49,444 bases of DNA from Oscillospiraceae bacterium (GCA_910574635.1 CAJTCG010000025.1:1-49444), one strand, 5' to 3'; positions 42,138 through 49,444 are shown, counted from the first letter of the stretch. Made by a program: numbers and translations. Notes: generated from the sequence alone by a model not told the origin.

Positions 42138-42152
42138 GGGACATTTTGTCCC
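42138..42152. repeat. ICE palindrome 12
   Basis: Core GGGACATTTTGTCCC with CTTT and AAAG flanks, 25 bases after the relaxase stop and just left of the second cargo region. Confidence 0.92.
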
Positions 42153-42186
42153 AAAGAGCCGGGTTTGGGGAGGCTCCCCAACAAGC

Positions 42187-42238
42187 ATTTTTGCGGGCCT
42201 GCGGCCCAGCAAAAATTTCGGGTGTGGCCACACCCGAA
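42187..42238. other. Candidate origin of transfer
   Basis: Two adjacent inverted repeats lie in the spacer after the relaxase gene: ATTTTTGCGGGCC with GGCCCAGCAAAAAT (42187-42216) and a perfect 22-bp palindrome TTCGGGTGTGG/CCACACCCGAA (42217-42238), followed by AT-poor TTGCTTGCCG. Hairpins next to the relaxase gene are the usual place of oriT, but I cannot identify a nic site. Confidence 0.4.
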
Positions 42239-42277
42239 TTGCTTGCCGTTTGTGCGCGCTTATCTTCATTCGTAAGA

Positions 42278-42307
42278 TTGACATACAGACTGTTTGTATG
42301 TTATAAT
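42278..42307 (+). promoter_or_regulatory. Promoter with overlapping TetR-like operator
   Basis: TTGACA (42278-42283), 18-base spacer, TATAAT (42302-42307). The spacer holds ACATACA and TGTATGT (42281-42287 and 42295-42301), a 21-bp inverted repeat that would block RNA polymerase if bound. The TetR-family gene at 43107 is in the same unit, so autoregulation is likely. Confidence 0.75.
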
Positions 42308-42338
42308 GTAACTACCAATTTACAAGGAGCAAACGAGT

Positions 42339-43067
42339 ATGAAACATAAAGATCACTACAATGATGATTACATTTTCAGTCTTTCTCAAAAGATAGTTTT
42401 TGTGATGCCTGACTTTGACGAAAAAGTCTTTTGTAATTCTTTAATTGGTAGGTTGGATGACAAAGAGTTATTTGCAAGGTTTGACTGTATTGTGGATGCT
42501 ATGCAAGCAAGTATGACGGGCGATTATTCAAAAAATATTCAAGCATTTTTCAATATGCTGGGGCCTGAATTAGAATACCCTGAGGGAATGTTCAATTTTG
42601 GGTGGTGGCTATGGCCTATTGGCAGATATGTTGAACGATATGGAAATGAAAATTATATTTTATCACTTTCGTTCTTGAAAGAATTAACAAAAAGATTTAC
42701 CGGAGAGTATGCTATACGCCCATTACTACAAGCGCATCCCAAAGAGGTCATGGACGAGTTAATAGAATGGACAACCGATAAAAATGTGCATATTAGACGG
42801 CTTGCAAGTGAAGGGGTTAGAATACGGCTACCATGGTCGCAAAAATTATTTGTTGCATTAGACGAATTTGAAAGATATGCAACCATTCTTACAAAATTAA
42901 AAGATGACCCAGAAAAATTTGTTCAAAAAAGTGTAGGGAATAATCTTAATGACTTATATAAAGAAGCTCCCGAAAAAGCTGATTTTATTATTTCACAATG
43001 GGAGAAAACAGGAAAAAGTAAGGCACAGGATTGGATTATTAAACACGGAAGAAGAAATCAAAAATAG
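42339..43067 (+). CDS. DNA alkylation repair-like (AlkD/AlkC-type HEAT) protein
   Basis: The 242-residue protein is built of helical HEAT-like repeats (LLQAHPKEVMDELIEWTTDK, VHIRRLASEGVRIRLPWSQK, FVQKSVGNNLNDLYKEAPEK, ending WIIKHGRRNQK), the pattern of bacterial DNA alkylation-repair glycosylase relatives. It is AT-rich like the other cargo. AAGGAG lies before the ATG and a strong promoter/operator precedes. It may confer resistance to alkylating metabolites, under control of the TetR protein encoded next. Confidence 0.8.
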   Translation: MKHKDHYNDDYIFSLSQKIVFVMPDFDEKVFCNSLIGRLDDKELFARFDCIVDAMQASMTGDYSKNIQAFFNMLGPELEYPEGMFNFGWWLWPIGRYVERYGNENYILSLSFLKELTKRFTGEYAIRPLLQAHPKEVMDELIEWTTDKNVHIRRLASEGVRIRLPWSQKLFVALDEFERYATILTKLKDDPEKFVQKSVGNNLNDLYKEAPEKADFIISQWEKTGKSKAQDWIIKHGRRNQK

Positions 43068-43106
43068 AGAGGAGTTTTCTGTTTCGAGTGCAGCAATCAT
43101 TCTGTA

Positions 43107-43718
43107 TTGATAACAGAACAATATGAAATGAAAAATGTAGAGGCTACCAATAAAACTACTTCTTCTTTAATAGAAATTGCAAGAAAATACTTTGCACAAT
43201 ATGGTTATTTCGATGTTCCTTTAGAAAAAATCGCAGAGGAAGCTAATGTAACCAGAGGGGCAATATATCATCATTTCAAAAACAAGCAAGGACTTTTTAT
43301 CGCTGTATTAGAAAGTGTGCAAAAAGATATTGCCGCCCAAATTGAGAAAGAGGCATTAAAAAGTGATGACCCATGGCAACAGCTTATACTTGGTTGTATC
43401 GGCTTTGTAAATGGTGCTAATGCAAAAGAAAACAGGCGTATATTGTTAGTAGATGCTCCATCTGCACTCGGCTGGGATATTTGGAGAAAAATTGATCAGG
43501 GAAATTCAATGCGTGCATTACAAGAGCATATTAACGACTTAAAGGTATGGGGGTATCTCTGCGATGACGTTGATACAAGTCTAATGACTTGTTCTATTTC
43601 TGGTGCATTAAATGAGTTGGCATTAAATTGTCCGCAAGATGATACAGCGACATCAGAAAGAAAGATTTTCGATACTATATCACAATTAGTCAGTGGCTTT
43701 AGGAGAAAGAATTGTTGA
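43107..43718 (+). CDS. TetR-family transcriptional repressor
   Basis: The 203-residue frame has a TetR HTH (IARKYFAQYGYFDVPLEKIA, EEANVTRGAIYHHFKNKQGL) and a ligand domain without known specificity. The start is uncertain: TTG at 43107, or ATG at 43128 (MKNVEATNK); neither has a clear ribosome site. It is in one transcription unit with the alkylation-repair-like gene, and the inverted repeat in the promoter at 42281-42301 is its likely target. Confidence 0.85.
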   Translation: MITEQYEMKNVEATNKTTSSLIEIARKYFAQYGYFDVPLEKIAEEANVTRGAIYHHFKNKQGLFIAVLESVQKDIAAQIEKEALKSDDPWQQLILGCIGFVNGANAKENRRILLVDAPSALGWDIWRKIDQGNSMRALQEHINDLKVWGYLCDDVDTSLMTCSISGALNELALNCPQDDTATSERKIFDTISQLVSGFRRKNC

Positions 43719-43888
43719 GAAAAAGTGAATGGATTTATTGTCCTATTTGCGGCAGTAAAACTCGTGACAGAATAAGAGAGGATACTATCTTAAAAAATTA
43801 TCCTCTTTACTGCCCAAAATGCAAAAAGGAAACTCTAATTGATGCAAAAAACTTGAAAATGACTGTTATCACAGAGCCAGACGCATAG
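43715..43888 (+). CDS. Cysteine-rich KTR domain protein
   Basis: The 57-residue protein reads MRKSEWIYCPICGSKTRDRI, then REDTILKNYPLYCPKCKKET and a tail ending TEPDA. CPxCGxKTRDxI...YCPKCK is the Cys-rich KTR domain, frequent in clostridial ICE cargo. It begins with TTG overlapping the TetR stop, with AGGAG upstream. It likely binds zinc; role unknown. Confidence 0.8.
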   Translation: MRKSEWIYCPICGSKTRDRIREDTILKNYPLYCPKCKKETLIDAKNLKMTVITEPDA

Positions 43889-43895
43889 ACGCAGG

Positions 43896-43938
43896 GCCGA
43901 TAACTTGCAGATTAAAAATGCGGTTATCGGCTCTTTCT
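43896..43938 (+). terminator. Terminator of the TetR cargo unit
   Basis: GCCGATAAC and GTTATCGGC (18-base loop) followed by TCTTTCT. Confidence 0.75.
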
Positions 43939-43975
43939 ATTTGAAGGATACGGCAACCATTTAGGAGGTAATGTC

Positions 43976-44074
43976 GTGTCTTTCTATATTGTCCGCCCCC
44001 CTGACCTGTCAAAAAAAGCCCAGACTCCGGACAAGGATTTTCTGTTATACGATGCGAAATATGTCGGAATTTAG
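43976..44074 (+). CDS. Tiny open frame (32 aa), possible leader peptide
   Basis: After AGGAGG, GTG opens MSFYIVRPPDLSKKAQTPDK and ends YDAKYVGI. It resembles a conserved tail or leader peptide of clostridial elements. A frame from ATG 43971 overlaps it. It lies before a terminator-like hairpin, which fits a leader, but evidence is thin. Confidence 0.35.
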   Translation: MSFYIVRPPDLSKKAQTPDKDFLLYDAKYVGI

Positions 44075-44092
44075 ATTATAGCTTTACTTTAT

Positions 44093-44128
44093 GCGCCTGC
44101 GTGGTATTTTGCCGCGCAGGCGCTTTTT
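44093..44128 (+). terminator. Terminator
   Basis: GCGCCTGCG and CGCAGGCGC (13-base loop) followed by TTTTT. Confidence 0.8.
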
Positions 44129-44142
44129 GTTTACCCAGCTTT

Positions 44143-44157
44143 GGGACAAACAGTCCC
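44143..44157. repeat. ICE palindrome 13 (variant)
   Basis: GGGACAAACAGTCCC: the centre has diverged. With palindrome 12 it brackets the second cargo region. Confidence 0.75.
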
Positions 44158-44252
44158 AAGGTGCGGGGCGGCTCCCCCAGGTGCCGCTCCCCGCCGCCCT
44201 CCATATCGTTTCCCGCAACCCGACCACAAAAAACGATATGGAGGTACATACC

Positions 44253-44675
44253 ATGACGATTATCAATTTGCGCGACTTTTACTACTGGTACACCCAGGAC
44301 GAATATATTGAGGTTTCCGATGATGTGGCCGAGGCGCTCCGAGCCAGCGTCCGCTACGAGGCGGCCTATACCGAGCGGGCCCGCTACAACAAAGCGTACT
44401 ATTCCTTGGACGCGGATGACGGCATCGAGTATTCCGCCTGCCTGCACGAGCTCACCCCGGACGAGGTTCTGGAGCTCAAGGAGCGGTTCTGCCGTCTGTG
44501 GAACGCGCTGAACAGCCTGCCGGAAACCCAGGGCCGCCGGGTGGACGCTCACTTTATCCTCGGCATGACCTACCGGGAGATTGCCAAAGCCGAGGGCGTG
44601 GATAAGAGCGCGGTGCGGCGCTCCGTTCTCAGCGGCATCGCACAGATGAAAAAATATTTGAGAAAAAATCCGTGA
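44253..44675 (+). CDS. Sigma-70-like regulator of the ICE
   Basis: The 140-residue protein ends with a region-4-like HTH (FILGMTYREIAKAEGVDKSA, VRRSVLSGIAQMKKYLRK), preceded by an acidic helical part (MTIINLRDFYYWYTQDEYIE at the start). This is the short sigma-like protein present before the recombinase gene in Tn1549/CTn elements. GGAGG lies before the ATG at 44253. It may control transcription of transfer or excision genes. Confidence 0.8.
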   Translation: MTIINLRDFYYWYTQDEYIEVSDDVAEALRASVRYEAAYTERARYNKAYYSLDADDGIEYSACLHELTPDEVLELKERFCRLWNALNSLPETQGRRVDAHFILGMTYREIAKAEGVDKSAVRRSVLSGIAQMKKYLRKNP

Positions 44676-45000
44676 TTGCCGTCTCCATTTGCTCCATTTT
44701 TCTGGTGGTATATGAGAGGAAGTTTTTTCTTCTCTACAACTGAATAGCGGGCGGCCCCGGGTGAACGCGGGGAGCCGGGCGGCGGGTGCGCTATGACTTC
44801 TCCCACGGGAGGACGAGCGACCAACACCACCGCCGCGCGTGGGGAACCTGCCAGCCCCACGGCCACGATCCGCGAGGGACAAGCTGGCCGCTTGCCGCTT
44901 GGGGCCGCCGCACAAAACAAGGGAACGCCGGGCCGCTACTCGCTGTCTTTTGACGGGCCAAACATACGGGCCCGGCGCTCCCCATTTCAAACAAGTTCGA
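44676..45000. other. Non-coding GC-rich stretch
   Basis: I see no supportable gene. An open frame at 44793-45020 lacks a ribosome site and has biased composition. The part 44740-44790 is G-rich. The stretch ends with palindrome 14. Confidence 0.5.
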
Positions 45001-45013
45001 GACAAATTGTCCC
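44999..45013. repeat. ICE palindrome 14 (variant)
   Basis: GAGACAAATTGTCCC, upstream of the DUF6870-like gene. Confidence 0.75.
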
Positions 45014-45103
45014 AAGGTGAGGACAGGCTAAAGGGCGGCACTTTTCGGAGTGCTGCCTTTTCGCGTTTCCCCACCAACCAAAAACGCAAAAGGAGGTTTT
45101 GCC

Positions 45104-45370
45104 GTGAAACTGACCGCACAAGAGCTGGAACAAATGAAAAGCGTGAACATCGGCGCGGTGAGCGCGGATGCGCTGGCTGACGTGAGCGGTATGGCCTTTG
45201 ACCGCACCCTCCCCCGGGAGGAGCGGCTGGCCCGGTTCGTAAAACGGGCCGTCAATCCCTACTGCTTTAGCGTGGGCGGCGTGGGCGTGAAAATCGAATT
45301 TGCCGAGGGCGGCCCCTCCCTGCAGGAGACGCTGACCGCCTTTCTTATCCGGCAAAAGAGCGGGCTGTAA
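45104..45370 (+). CDS. DUF6870-like small protein
   Basis: The 88-residue protein (MKLTAQELEQMKSVNIGAVS, then REERLARFVKRAVNPYCFSV) is a conserved neighbour of the serine recombinase in clostridial ICEs and matches what I know as DUF6870. It starts with GTG after AAAGGAGG. Role unknown; possibly a recombination directionality factor by position, which is inference. Confidence 0.75.
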   Translation: MKLTAQELEQMKSVNIGAVSADALADVSGMAFDRTLPREERLARFVKRAVNPYCFSVGGVGVKIEFAEGGPSLQETLTAFLIRQKSGL

Positions 45371-45396
45371 CTGCTGTTGCGGCCCGTTCCTACTTC

Positions 45397-45411
45397 GAGA
45401 CAAACTGTCCC
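45397..45411. repeat. ICE palindrome 15 (variant)
   Basis: GAGACAAACTGTCCC, 26 bases after the DUF6870-like stop and upstream of the recombinase promoter. Confidence 0.75.
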
Positions 45412-45426
45412 AAAGCATCGACATCC

Positions 45427-45455
45427 TTGTTGATTGCCCCGGGCAGAGGTATAAT
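45427..45455 (+). promoter_or_regulatory. Promoter of the large serine recombinase
   Basis: TTGTTG (45427-45432), 17-base spacer, TATAAT (45450-45455), 31 bases before the ATG. Confidence 0.7.
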
Positions 45456-45486
45456 ATAAGTGTAATGTGATAGGGAAGGAGGAACA

Positions 45487-47172
45487 ATGGCACGAACAAA
45501 AAACAGAGGGTATCAGCAAACTTTGACCCCTACCTATACGGCCCGGCTCTGGAAAATGGGCGGCTACATCCGGCTTTCCCGAGAGGATTTACAGAAAATC
45601 AACCGGGGGCTTGACGATAGCAACAGCGTGAAAAACCAGCGCGACATTCTCAATGATTTTCACTTCAACCATGCGGAAGAATTTGAAAGCTACACCGAGT
45701 ATGTGGATGACGGCCACACGGGAACCGATACGGAGCGCGAAAGTTTCCAGCGGCTCTTGGGGGATGTGATGAGCGGGAAAATCAACTGCGTTGTGGTGAA
45801 AGACCTTTCCCGTTTCGCCCGGAATTATAGCGATGCTGGAAGTCTGATTGATAACCTTTTTGTGCAGATGGGCGTCCGCTTTATCAGCTTGGCCGAGGGC
45901 GTGGATAGCTACCTAAACCCGGACAGCGTGAACAGCATCATCGTTCCGATAACAAACGTGATGAATGACCAGTATTGTTATCAGACCTCAAAGAAAATCC
46001 GGCAGGTTTTTGATTATAAGCGGCGCAACGGCCAGTACATAGGCTCTTTTGCTCCCTACGGCTACATAAAAGACCCCAAAGACAAGCACCAGCTAATCGT
46101 TGACCCGGAGGCCGCTGAAACCGTCAAAAAGATATACGAGATGTGCCTGCAAGGTACGGCCAAACTTCAAATTGTGATGTATCTGAATGACCACGGCATA
46201 CCCAGCCCCACAGCTTACCGAAAGCTAAAGGGCCTGCCCTACTCCCCGGCTATATCGGACGCTCCCATGTGGGGGAACAAGATTATAACGGATATTCTCA
46301 GAAATCCTATTTACACCGGGGATTTAGTACAGGGCCGCCGCCGGGTGAAAAGCTACAAGGTACACCAGATTGAGGCTGTGCCGGAGGATGAATGGGTGCG
46401 CGTCCCCGATACCCACGAGGCCATCATTACCCACGAAACCTTTGACCGGGTGCAGGAACTTCTGAAACGTGACACCCGGACGGCCCCTAAAAAGCGGGAG
46501 CTCCATTTATTCAGCGGCTTTCTGAGGTGCGCTGACTGCGGCAAGGCCGTGACCCGGAGCCAGAGCGGGAAGAATGTTTATTATTCCTGCTCCACTTACA
46601 AGAAACGCTCCCGGACAGCCTGCACCATGCACTCTATCAAACACAACCGTCTGGAGGCCGCTGTTCTGTTTGCCATCCAGTATCAAGTGAGCACTGCCGT
46701 TTCCTACTCGGAAATAGTAGCCCATATCAATGCGGCCCCGCTGAAAAAAAGTCAATCCCACCGCCTTAACGACCAGATTGCCGCAAAGGAAAAGGAATTG
46801 ACGAAAATCACCCGCTACAAGCAGTCACTGTATCAAGACTGGAAAGACGGGGAAATCACCCAGCAGGAATACCGGGAAATGAAAGCCGATTATGAACGGC
46901 AGGCCGCCGGGCTCTCGGATTTGCTGGCCCGGCTGACGGCTGAACGGAAAGAGCTCTCAAACGGCGTTGACCAGCAGCATCCCGCGCTGGTAGCTTTTGC
47001 GAAATATCAGAACATCGAAAAGCTGACCCGCGAAATCCTGATTGAACTGGTAGACCATATCAAGGTTTACGAAAACGGCAATATCAGTGTTCACTTTAAG
47101 TTTGCGGACGAGTTCCGCCGGATTGCCGAGTATATTGAAATCAACACCACTGACACCGCCGAGGCGGGCTGA
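45487..47172 (+). CDS. Large serine recombinase (ICE integrase/excisase)
   Basis: The 561-residue protein has an N-terminal resolvase domain (GGYIRLSREDLQ with Ser31; VVVKDLSRFARNYSDAG with the active-site arginines), a recombinase domain (GSFAPYGYIKDPKDKHQLIV, IITDILRNPIYTGDLVQGRR), a zinc ribbon (LRCADCGKAVTRSQSGKNVY, YSCSTYKKRS, CTMH), a coiled coil and a DUF4368-like C-terminus (LIELVDHIKVYENGNISVHF). It is complete and sits at the right end of the element, 28 bases from the end repeat. It should carry out integration and excision at TATGA-type sites. Confidence 0.95.
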   Translation: MARTKNRGYQQTLTPTYTARLWKMGGYIRLSREDLQKINRGLDDSNSVKNQRDILNDFHFNHAEEFESYTEYVDDGHTGTDTERESFQRLLGDVMSGKINCVVVKDLSRFARNYSDAGSLIDNLFVQMGVRFISLAEGVDSYLNPDSVNSIIVPITNVMNDQYCYQTSKKIRQVFDYKRRNGQYIGSFAPYGYIKDPKDKHQLIVDPEAAETVKKIYEMCLQGTAKLQIVMYLNDHGIPSPTAYRKLKGLPYSPAISDAPMWGNKIITDILRNPIYTGDLVQGRRRVKSYKVHQIEAVPEDEWVRVPDTHEAIITHETFDRVQELLKRDTRTAPKKRELHLFSGFLRCADCGKAVTRSQSGKNVYYSCSTYKKRSRTACTMHSIKHNRLEAAVLFAIQYQVSTAVSYSEIVAHINAAPLKKSQSHRLNDQIAAKEKELTKITRYKQSLYQDWKDGEITQQEYREMKADYERQAAGLSDLLARLTAERKELSNGVDQQHPALVAFAKYQNIEKLTREILIELVDHIKVYENGNISVHFKFADEFRRIAEYIEINTTDTAEAG

Positions 47173-47200
47173 CCCCCGCCAAAGCATAAAATCCTTTTGA

Positions 47201-47234
47201 CAGTGTGTTTTCCTAATAAAACGCAATCTTATGA
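47201..47234. other. ICE right attachment end
   Basis: CAGTGTGTTTTCCTAATAAA and the next two bases (47201-47222) form an inverted match to the left end, followed by TATGA (47230-47234), where the DUF262 frame resumes. Confidence 0.75.
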
Positions 47235-49029
47235 TGTCAGTGCTTTTATCAGAGATTATTTGAGCGTGAAACAACAGGCTATTCCACAACAAAGCAAGAT
47301 TTACATCAATTTTAAGGATTATGTAGAACTTGGCAATATTCAGACAGAACCGCTTTTGATGGAAATGCTGGCATATGCTAAGCGGTATCAAATTCTTTTG
47401 GATGGCAAGACTGGCAATGCCGCTCTCAACGCCTGCATCTTCCGTTTGAACCGACTGGAAACAACGGTCACGAGACCGTTCTTTCTTGAGGTGCTTCGGC
47501 TGTACGATGAGAGTAAGTTGTCAATGGAGCAGGTCACAGAAATTTTTCTGACCGCTGAAAATTATCTGTTTCGTAGGAGCATTTGTGATTTGCCTACCAA
47601 TGCTCTAAATAAAATCTTTCTGATGCTGCATCGGGAAATCATGCGCTATGATGGTACGGAGACAGACTATGTTGAAAAATTTAAGTATGCGCTCCTGTCC
47701 AAAAAGGAACGCGCCCGCTTCCCGGATGACGAGGAGTTTGCAGAATCTTTTATCAGCAAGCCGGTTTATCTGATGAACAGCAAAAACAAGGTTTATATCC
47801 TTGAGAGACTGGAGAACTTTGGGACAGTCGAGGACAAGGATGTTTACCGCCATTGTGATGAAGGCACTTACTCAATCGAGCATATCATGCCACAGCACCT
47901 GACTCCGATATGGCAAAAAGAATTAGGTGTGGACTATGAGCAGATACATGAGGCGTGGCTTCACCGAATTGCAAATCTGACGCTGACTGCTTATAATTCC
48001 AAATACAGCAACAGCTCCTTTTCTGAAAAGAGAACTATGCAGAACGGATTCGATGACAGTGGCATTCGTATGAATACTTGGATTGCCAAAAAGGATAAGT
48101 GGACGCTGGCAGAACTGGAGGAACGAAGCGAATATTTGAGAAATCGCGCCCTGACGATTTGGACACTGCCCATGACCGAATTTCAGCCAGAACAAAAGCA
48201 GATGGACTCTTATACCTTGGATGATGATGCGGAACTCACAGGCCGTCTGATTGCCCGGTTTACTTTCAAACACACAGAGCAGCCGGTCGCAAGCTGGGTG
48301 GAGATGTTTCAGAAAGTCATTCAAATCCTCTATGCTGAGGACAAGGCAATCATCACTAAGTTGGCACTTTCCGAGGAAGACAATATTGCTCTACATTTTA
48401 GTACAAAGCCAGATACCTTTACCAAAAGTGTGGAAATTGGCGATGGCATCTATGTATGGACGAATACCAGCACACAAAGCAAGCTGTCTGTGCTGAGCCG
48501 TCTGTTTAAGCTATACGACGAAGATTCGGCAGACTTAGTATTTTATCTTCGAGACGAAAGCGAATTGACTACTGACGAACCAGGCAGCAGGCACGAACTT
48601 CGGAGGCGGTATTGGACATATGCGCTTCCGATCATCAAAGAGGCTCATGGCAAAGATGGTTCGTTCTTCAATGTCAGCCCAACCAGAGAAAACTGGATCA
48701 ATGGCTTCTTTGGTGTCAGCGGATTTTCTATTTGCTGTGTTGCAAACTATGACAGTGCCCGTGTAGAGATTGTTTTCCAAAAGAGTGAGAAAGACGAAAA
48801 CAAGAAAGCCTTTGATGCTCTGATGACTCATCGAGCAGAAATCGAGAGCGCATTAGGTATTGCCTTGAACTGGAATCGTGCCGAGGACAAAAAGGCATCA
48901 AAGGTATATACACAACTTTCTAATGTCAGCATTGAGAGCGAGGTGGACTGGCTACAGATGGCGCGGTTCCATGCAGAGTGGAGCAAAAAATTCTACGATG
49001 TAATAATTCCGCTTGTCATCGGAGCTTAA
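47233..49029 (+). pseudogene. DUF262 protein, C-terminal half (DUF1524 HNH, DUF4268)
   Basis: After the junction the frame continues VSAFIRDYLSVKQQAIPQQS and runs 598 residues. DUF1524 has the HNH-type motif YSIEHIMPQHLTPIW and the later IANLTLTAYNSKYSN; a DUF4268-like C-terminal domain follows (WINGFFGVSGFSICCVANYD, ending WSKKFYDVIIPLVIGA). The open frame extends left to a TTG at 47197 inside the ICE end, which could give a separate C-terminal product, but I see no good ribosome site. Rejoined with 23172-23906 it is a complete DUF262-DUF1524-DUF4268 restriction-like protein. Confidence 0.9.
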
Positions 49030-49157
49030 AGAGGGGAATCTGCCGTATATTTTGTAATTTTCAGAACCGTCCTTGCTGTCAGCGGTCGGCTTCCGAACGC
49101 GCAGCCAGCCCCGGCAAGGGGCTGTTCAAAGGGTCGGGGGTGCTACCCCAGCAAGCA

Positions 49158-49195
49158 AAAACGGATTTCCGGCGGCAACGCTGGAAGTCCGTTTT
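49158..49195 (+). terminator. Hairpin after the DUF262 gene
   Basis: AAAACGGATTTCC pairs with GGAAGTCCGTTTT around 12 bases. From 49030 to 49388 there is otherwise no gene, only this hairpin, an 18-bp palindrome and the end of an insertion sequence. Confidence 0.55.
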
Positions 49196-49198
49196 GAG

Positions 49199-49216
49199 CG
49201 TTTGTATATACAAACG
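49199..49216. repeat. 18-bp perfect palindrome
   Basis: CGTTTGTATATACAAACG. It could be a protein-binding site or part of the terminator. Confidence 0.5.
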
Positions 49217-49321
49217 CCCTGCTTGCCCAGTAGCGCATCTTCGACCAGAGGTTTATTTCAGTCACTATATCTTCATCCGAATAAAGGATAAGGTAGAATA
49301 AGTTTCGCAAAAAGAAAAAGA

Positions 49322-49393
49322 GACATAGTTTGCAGAGCTCTGTTAGAATGAAGTAGCGACACACCATTCTGAAAGGAGACTGCAAACTATGTC
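49322..49393 (+). promoter_or_regulatory. Hairpin hiding the transposase start codon
   Basis: GACATAGTTTGCAG (49322-49335) pairs perfectly with CTGCAAACTATGTC (49380-49393), which contains the ATG. Inside, AGAATG and CATTCT form a second stem next to the AAAGGAG site. Read-through transcripts would be poorly translated. Confidence 0.65.
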
Positions 49394-49444
49394 CGAGAAG
49401 ATTGTACAGCTAAATGAGGAAGTAATCAAGGGTGAGCTAAAGGA
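49389..49444 (+). CDS. IS256-family transposase, 5' end (runs off the window)
   Basis: Only 18 codons are visible (MSEKIVQLNEEVIKGELK), which fit the start of an IS256/mutator-family DDE transposase, with AAAGGAG upstream of the ATG. The rest lies beyond the window, so the family call is provisional. Confidence 0.6.
   Translation, partial: MSEKIVQLNEEVIKGELK

Larger units (their letters stand above)
23904..47234 (+). mobile_element. Integrative conjugative element, Tn1549/CD1107-like, serine-recombinase type (~23.3 kb)
   Basis: Both ends lie in one DUF262 gene, share TATGA (23904-23908 and 47230-47234) and have imperfect inverted repeats pointing inward (23913-23930 and 47201-47222). The content is a full transfer set: ParB, ArdA, PcfB, VirD4 coupling protein, Maff2, VirB6-like, PrgI, VirB4, NlpC/P60, MobC, relaxase, and a large serine recombinase at the right end. 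Apart from the two AT-rich cargo inserts the element is GC-rich. I judge it likely to be still mobile, with one doubt: the relaxase start codon appears to be ACG. Confidence 0.92.

Noticed and set aside
44793..45020. 75-codon plus-strand open frame
   Set aside because: There is no ribosome site and composition is not protein-like, though it lies in an otherwise empty stretch.
44076..45119. 347-codon minus-strand open frame
   Set aside because: It spans the sigma-like gene and non-coding GC-rich DNA in antisense; no motif.
24640..45411. ICE palindromes as rho-independent terminators or LexA boxes
   Set aside because: No T run follows the stems, several copies lie inside genes, and the sequence does not match the Firmicutes SOS box (GAAC-N4-GTTC).
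24640..45411. CRISPR array
   Set aside because: The repeats are 0.4-3 kb apart with genes between, not regularly spaced with short spacers; no cas genes are present.

Overview
The window looks like a gut clostridial chromosome segment, probably Oscillospiraceae (Flavonifractor or relatives). The reasons are the high-GC Firmicutes coding style with strong GGAGG ribosome sites, a conjugative element of the Tn1549/CD1107-CD1115 type, BspA-like leucine-rich repeats, TnpV, and serine recombinases of the kind found in human-gut clostridia. The assignment comes from gene families only. Nearly all of the window is accessory DNA.

Positions 1-2610 hold a helix-turn-helix plasmid/ICE-type protein (minus strand), a DUF6076-like zinc-finger protein and a small hypothetical. 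Positions 2640-3466 are decayed duplicates: a copy of the phosphatase-gene 3' end and a frameshifted BspA-like gene. Positions 3505-13546 are a tightly packed nine-gene minus-strand operon. In transcription order it encodes a coiled-coil protein, a RecQ-type helicase, a membrane-anchored coiled-coil protein, a free-standing TerY-C zinc protein, a BspA-like protein, a PH-like small protein, and then the TerY-P triad: Ser/Thr kinase with zinc ribbon, TerY-type vWA protein and PP2C phosphatase. I read it as a phosphorylation-switched stress or anti-phage island.

Positions 13.6-23.1 kb are a graveyard of mobile elements: a small serine resolvase, an MNT-HEPN toxin-antitoxin pair, a tyrosine integrase with two internal stops, two very small genes behind a structured leader, an XRE regulator, a MobC-relaxase pair carrying three in-frame amber codons, a truncated serine recombinase fused to an excisionase fragment, and tnpV.

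From 23904 to 47234 lies one about 23.3 kb integrative conjugative element (ICE). It is inserted in the middle of a DUF262/DUF1524/DUF4268 gene (GmrSD/type IV restriction-like) whose two halves (23172-23906 and 47233-49029) join in frame if the element is removed. The element carries ParB, ArdA, PcfB, VirD4, Maff2, a VirB6-like protein, a SpoVG-like protein, two DNA methyltransferases, PrgI, VirB4, an NlpC/P60 hydrolase, small accessory proteins, MobC, a MobP-type relaxase, a sigma-like regulator and a large serine recombinase. AT-rich cargo (an HNH-type protein; an AlkD-like/TetR/KTR module) is inserted in two places. An IS256-family transposase begins at the right edge.

The most striking non-coding signal is a 15-bp palindrome core (GGGACATTTTGTCCC and variants, in a longer imperfect palindrome) found 15 times inside the ICE and not noticed in the flanking DNA. 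It sits mostly just after stop codons or in dispensable ends of proteins. Two copies form 35-bp direct repeats exactly around the HNH cargo. Other notable signals are a roughly 160-nt hairpin after parB, a probable ACG start codon for the ICE relaxase, and att-like inverted repeats at both ICE ends.
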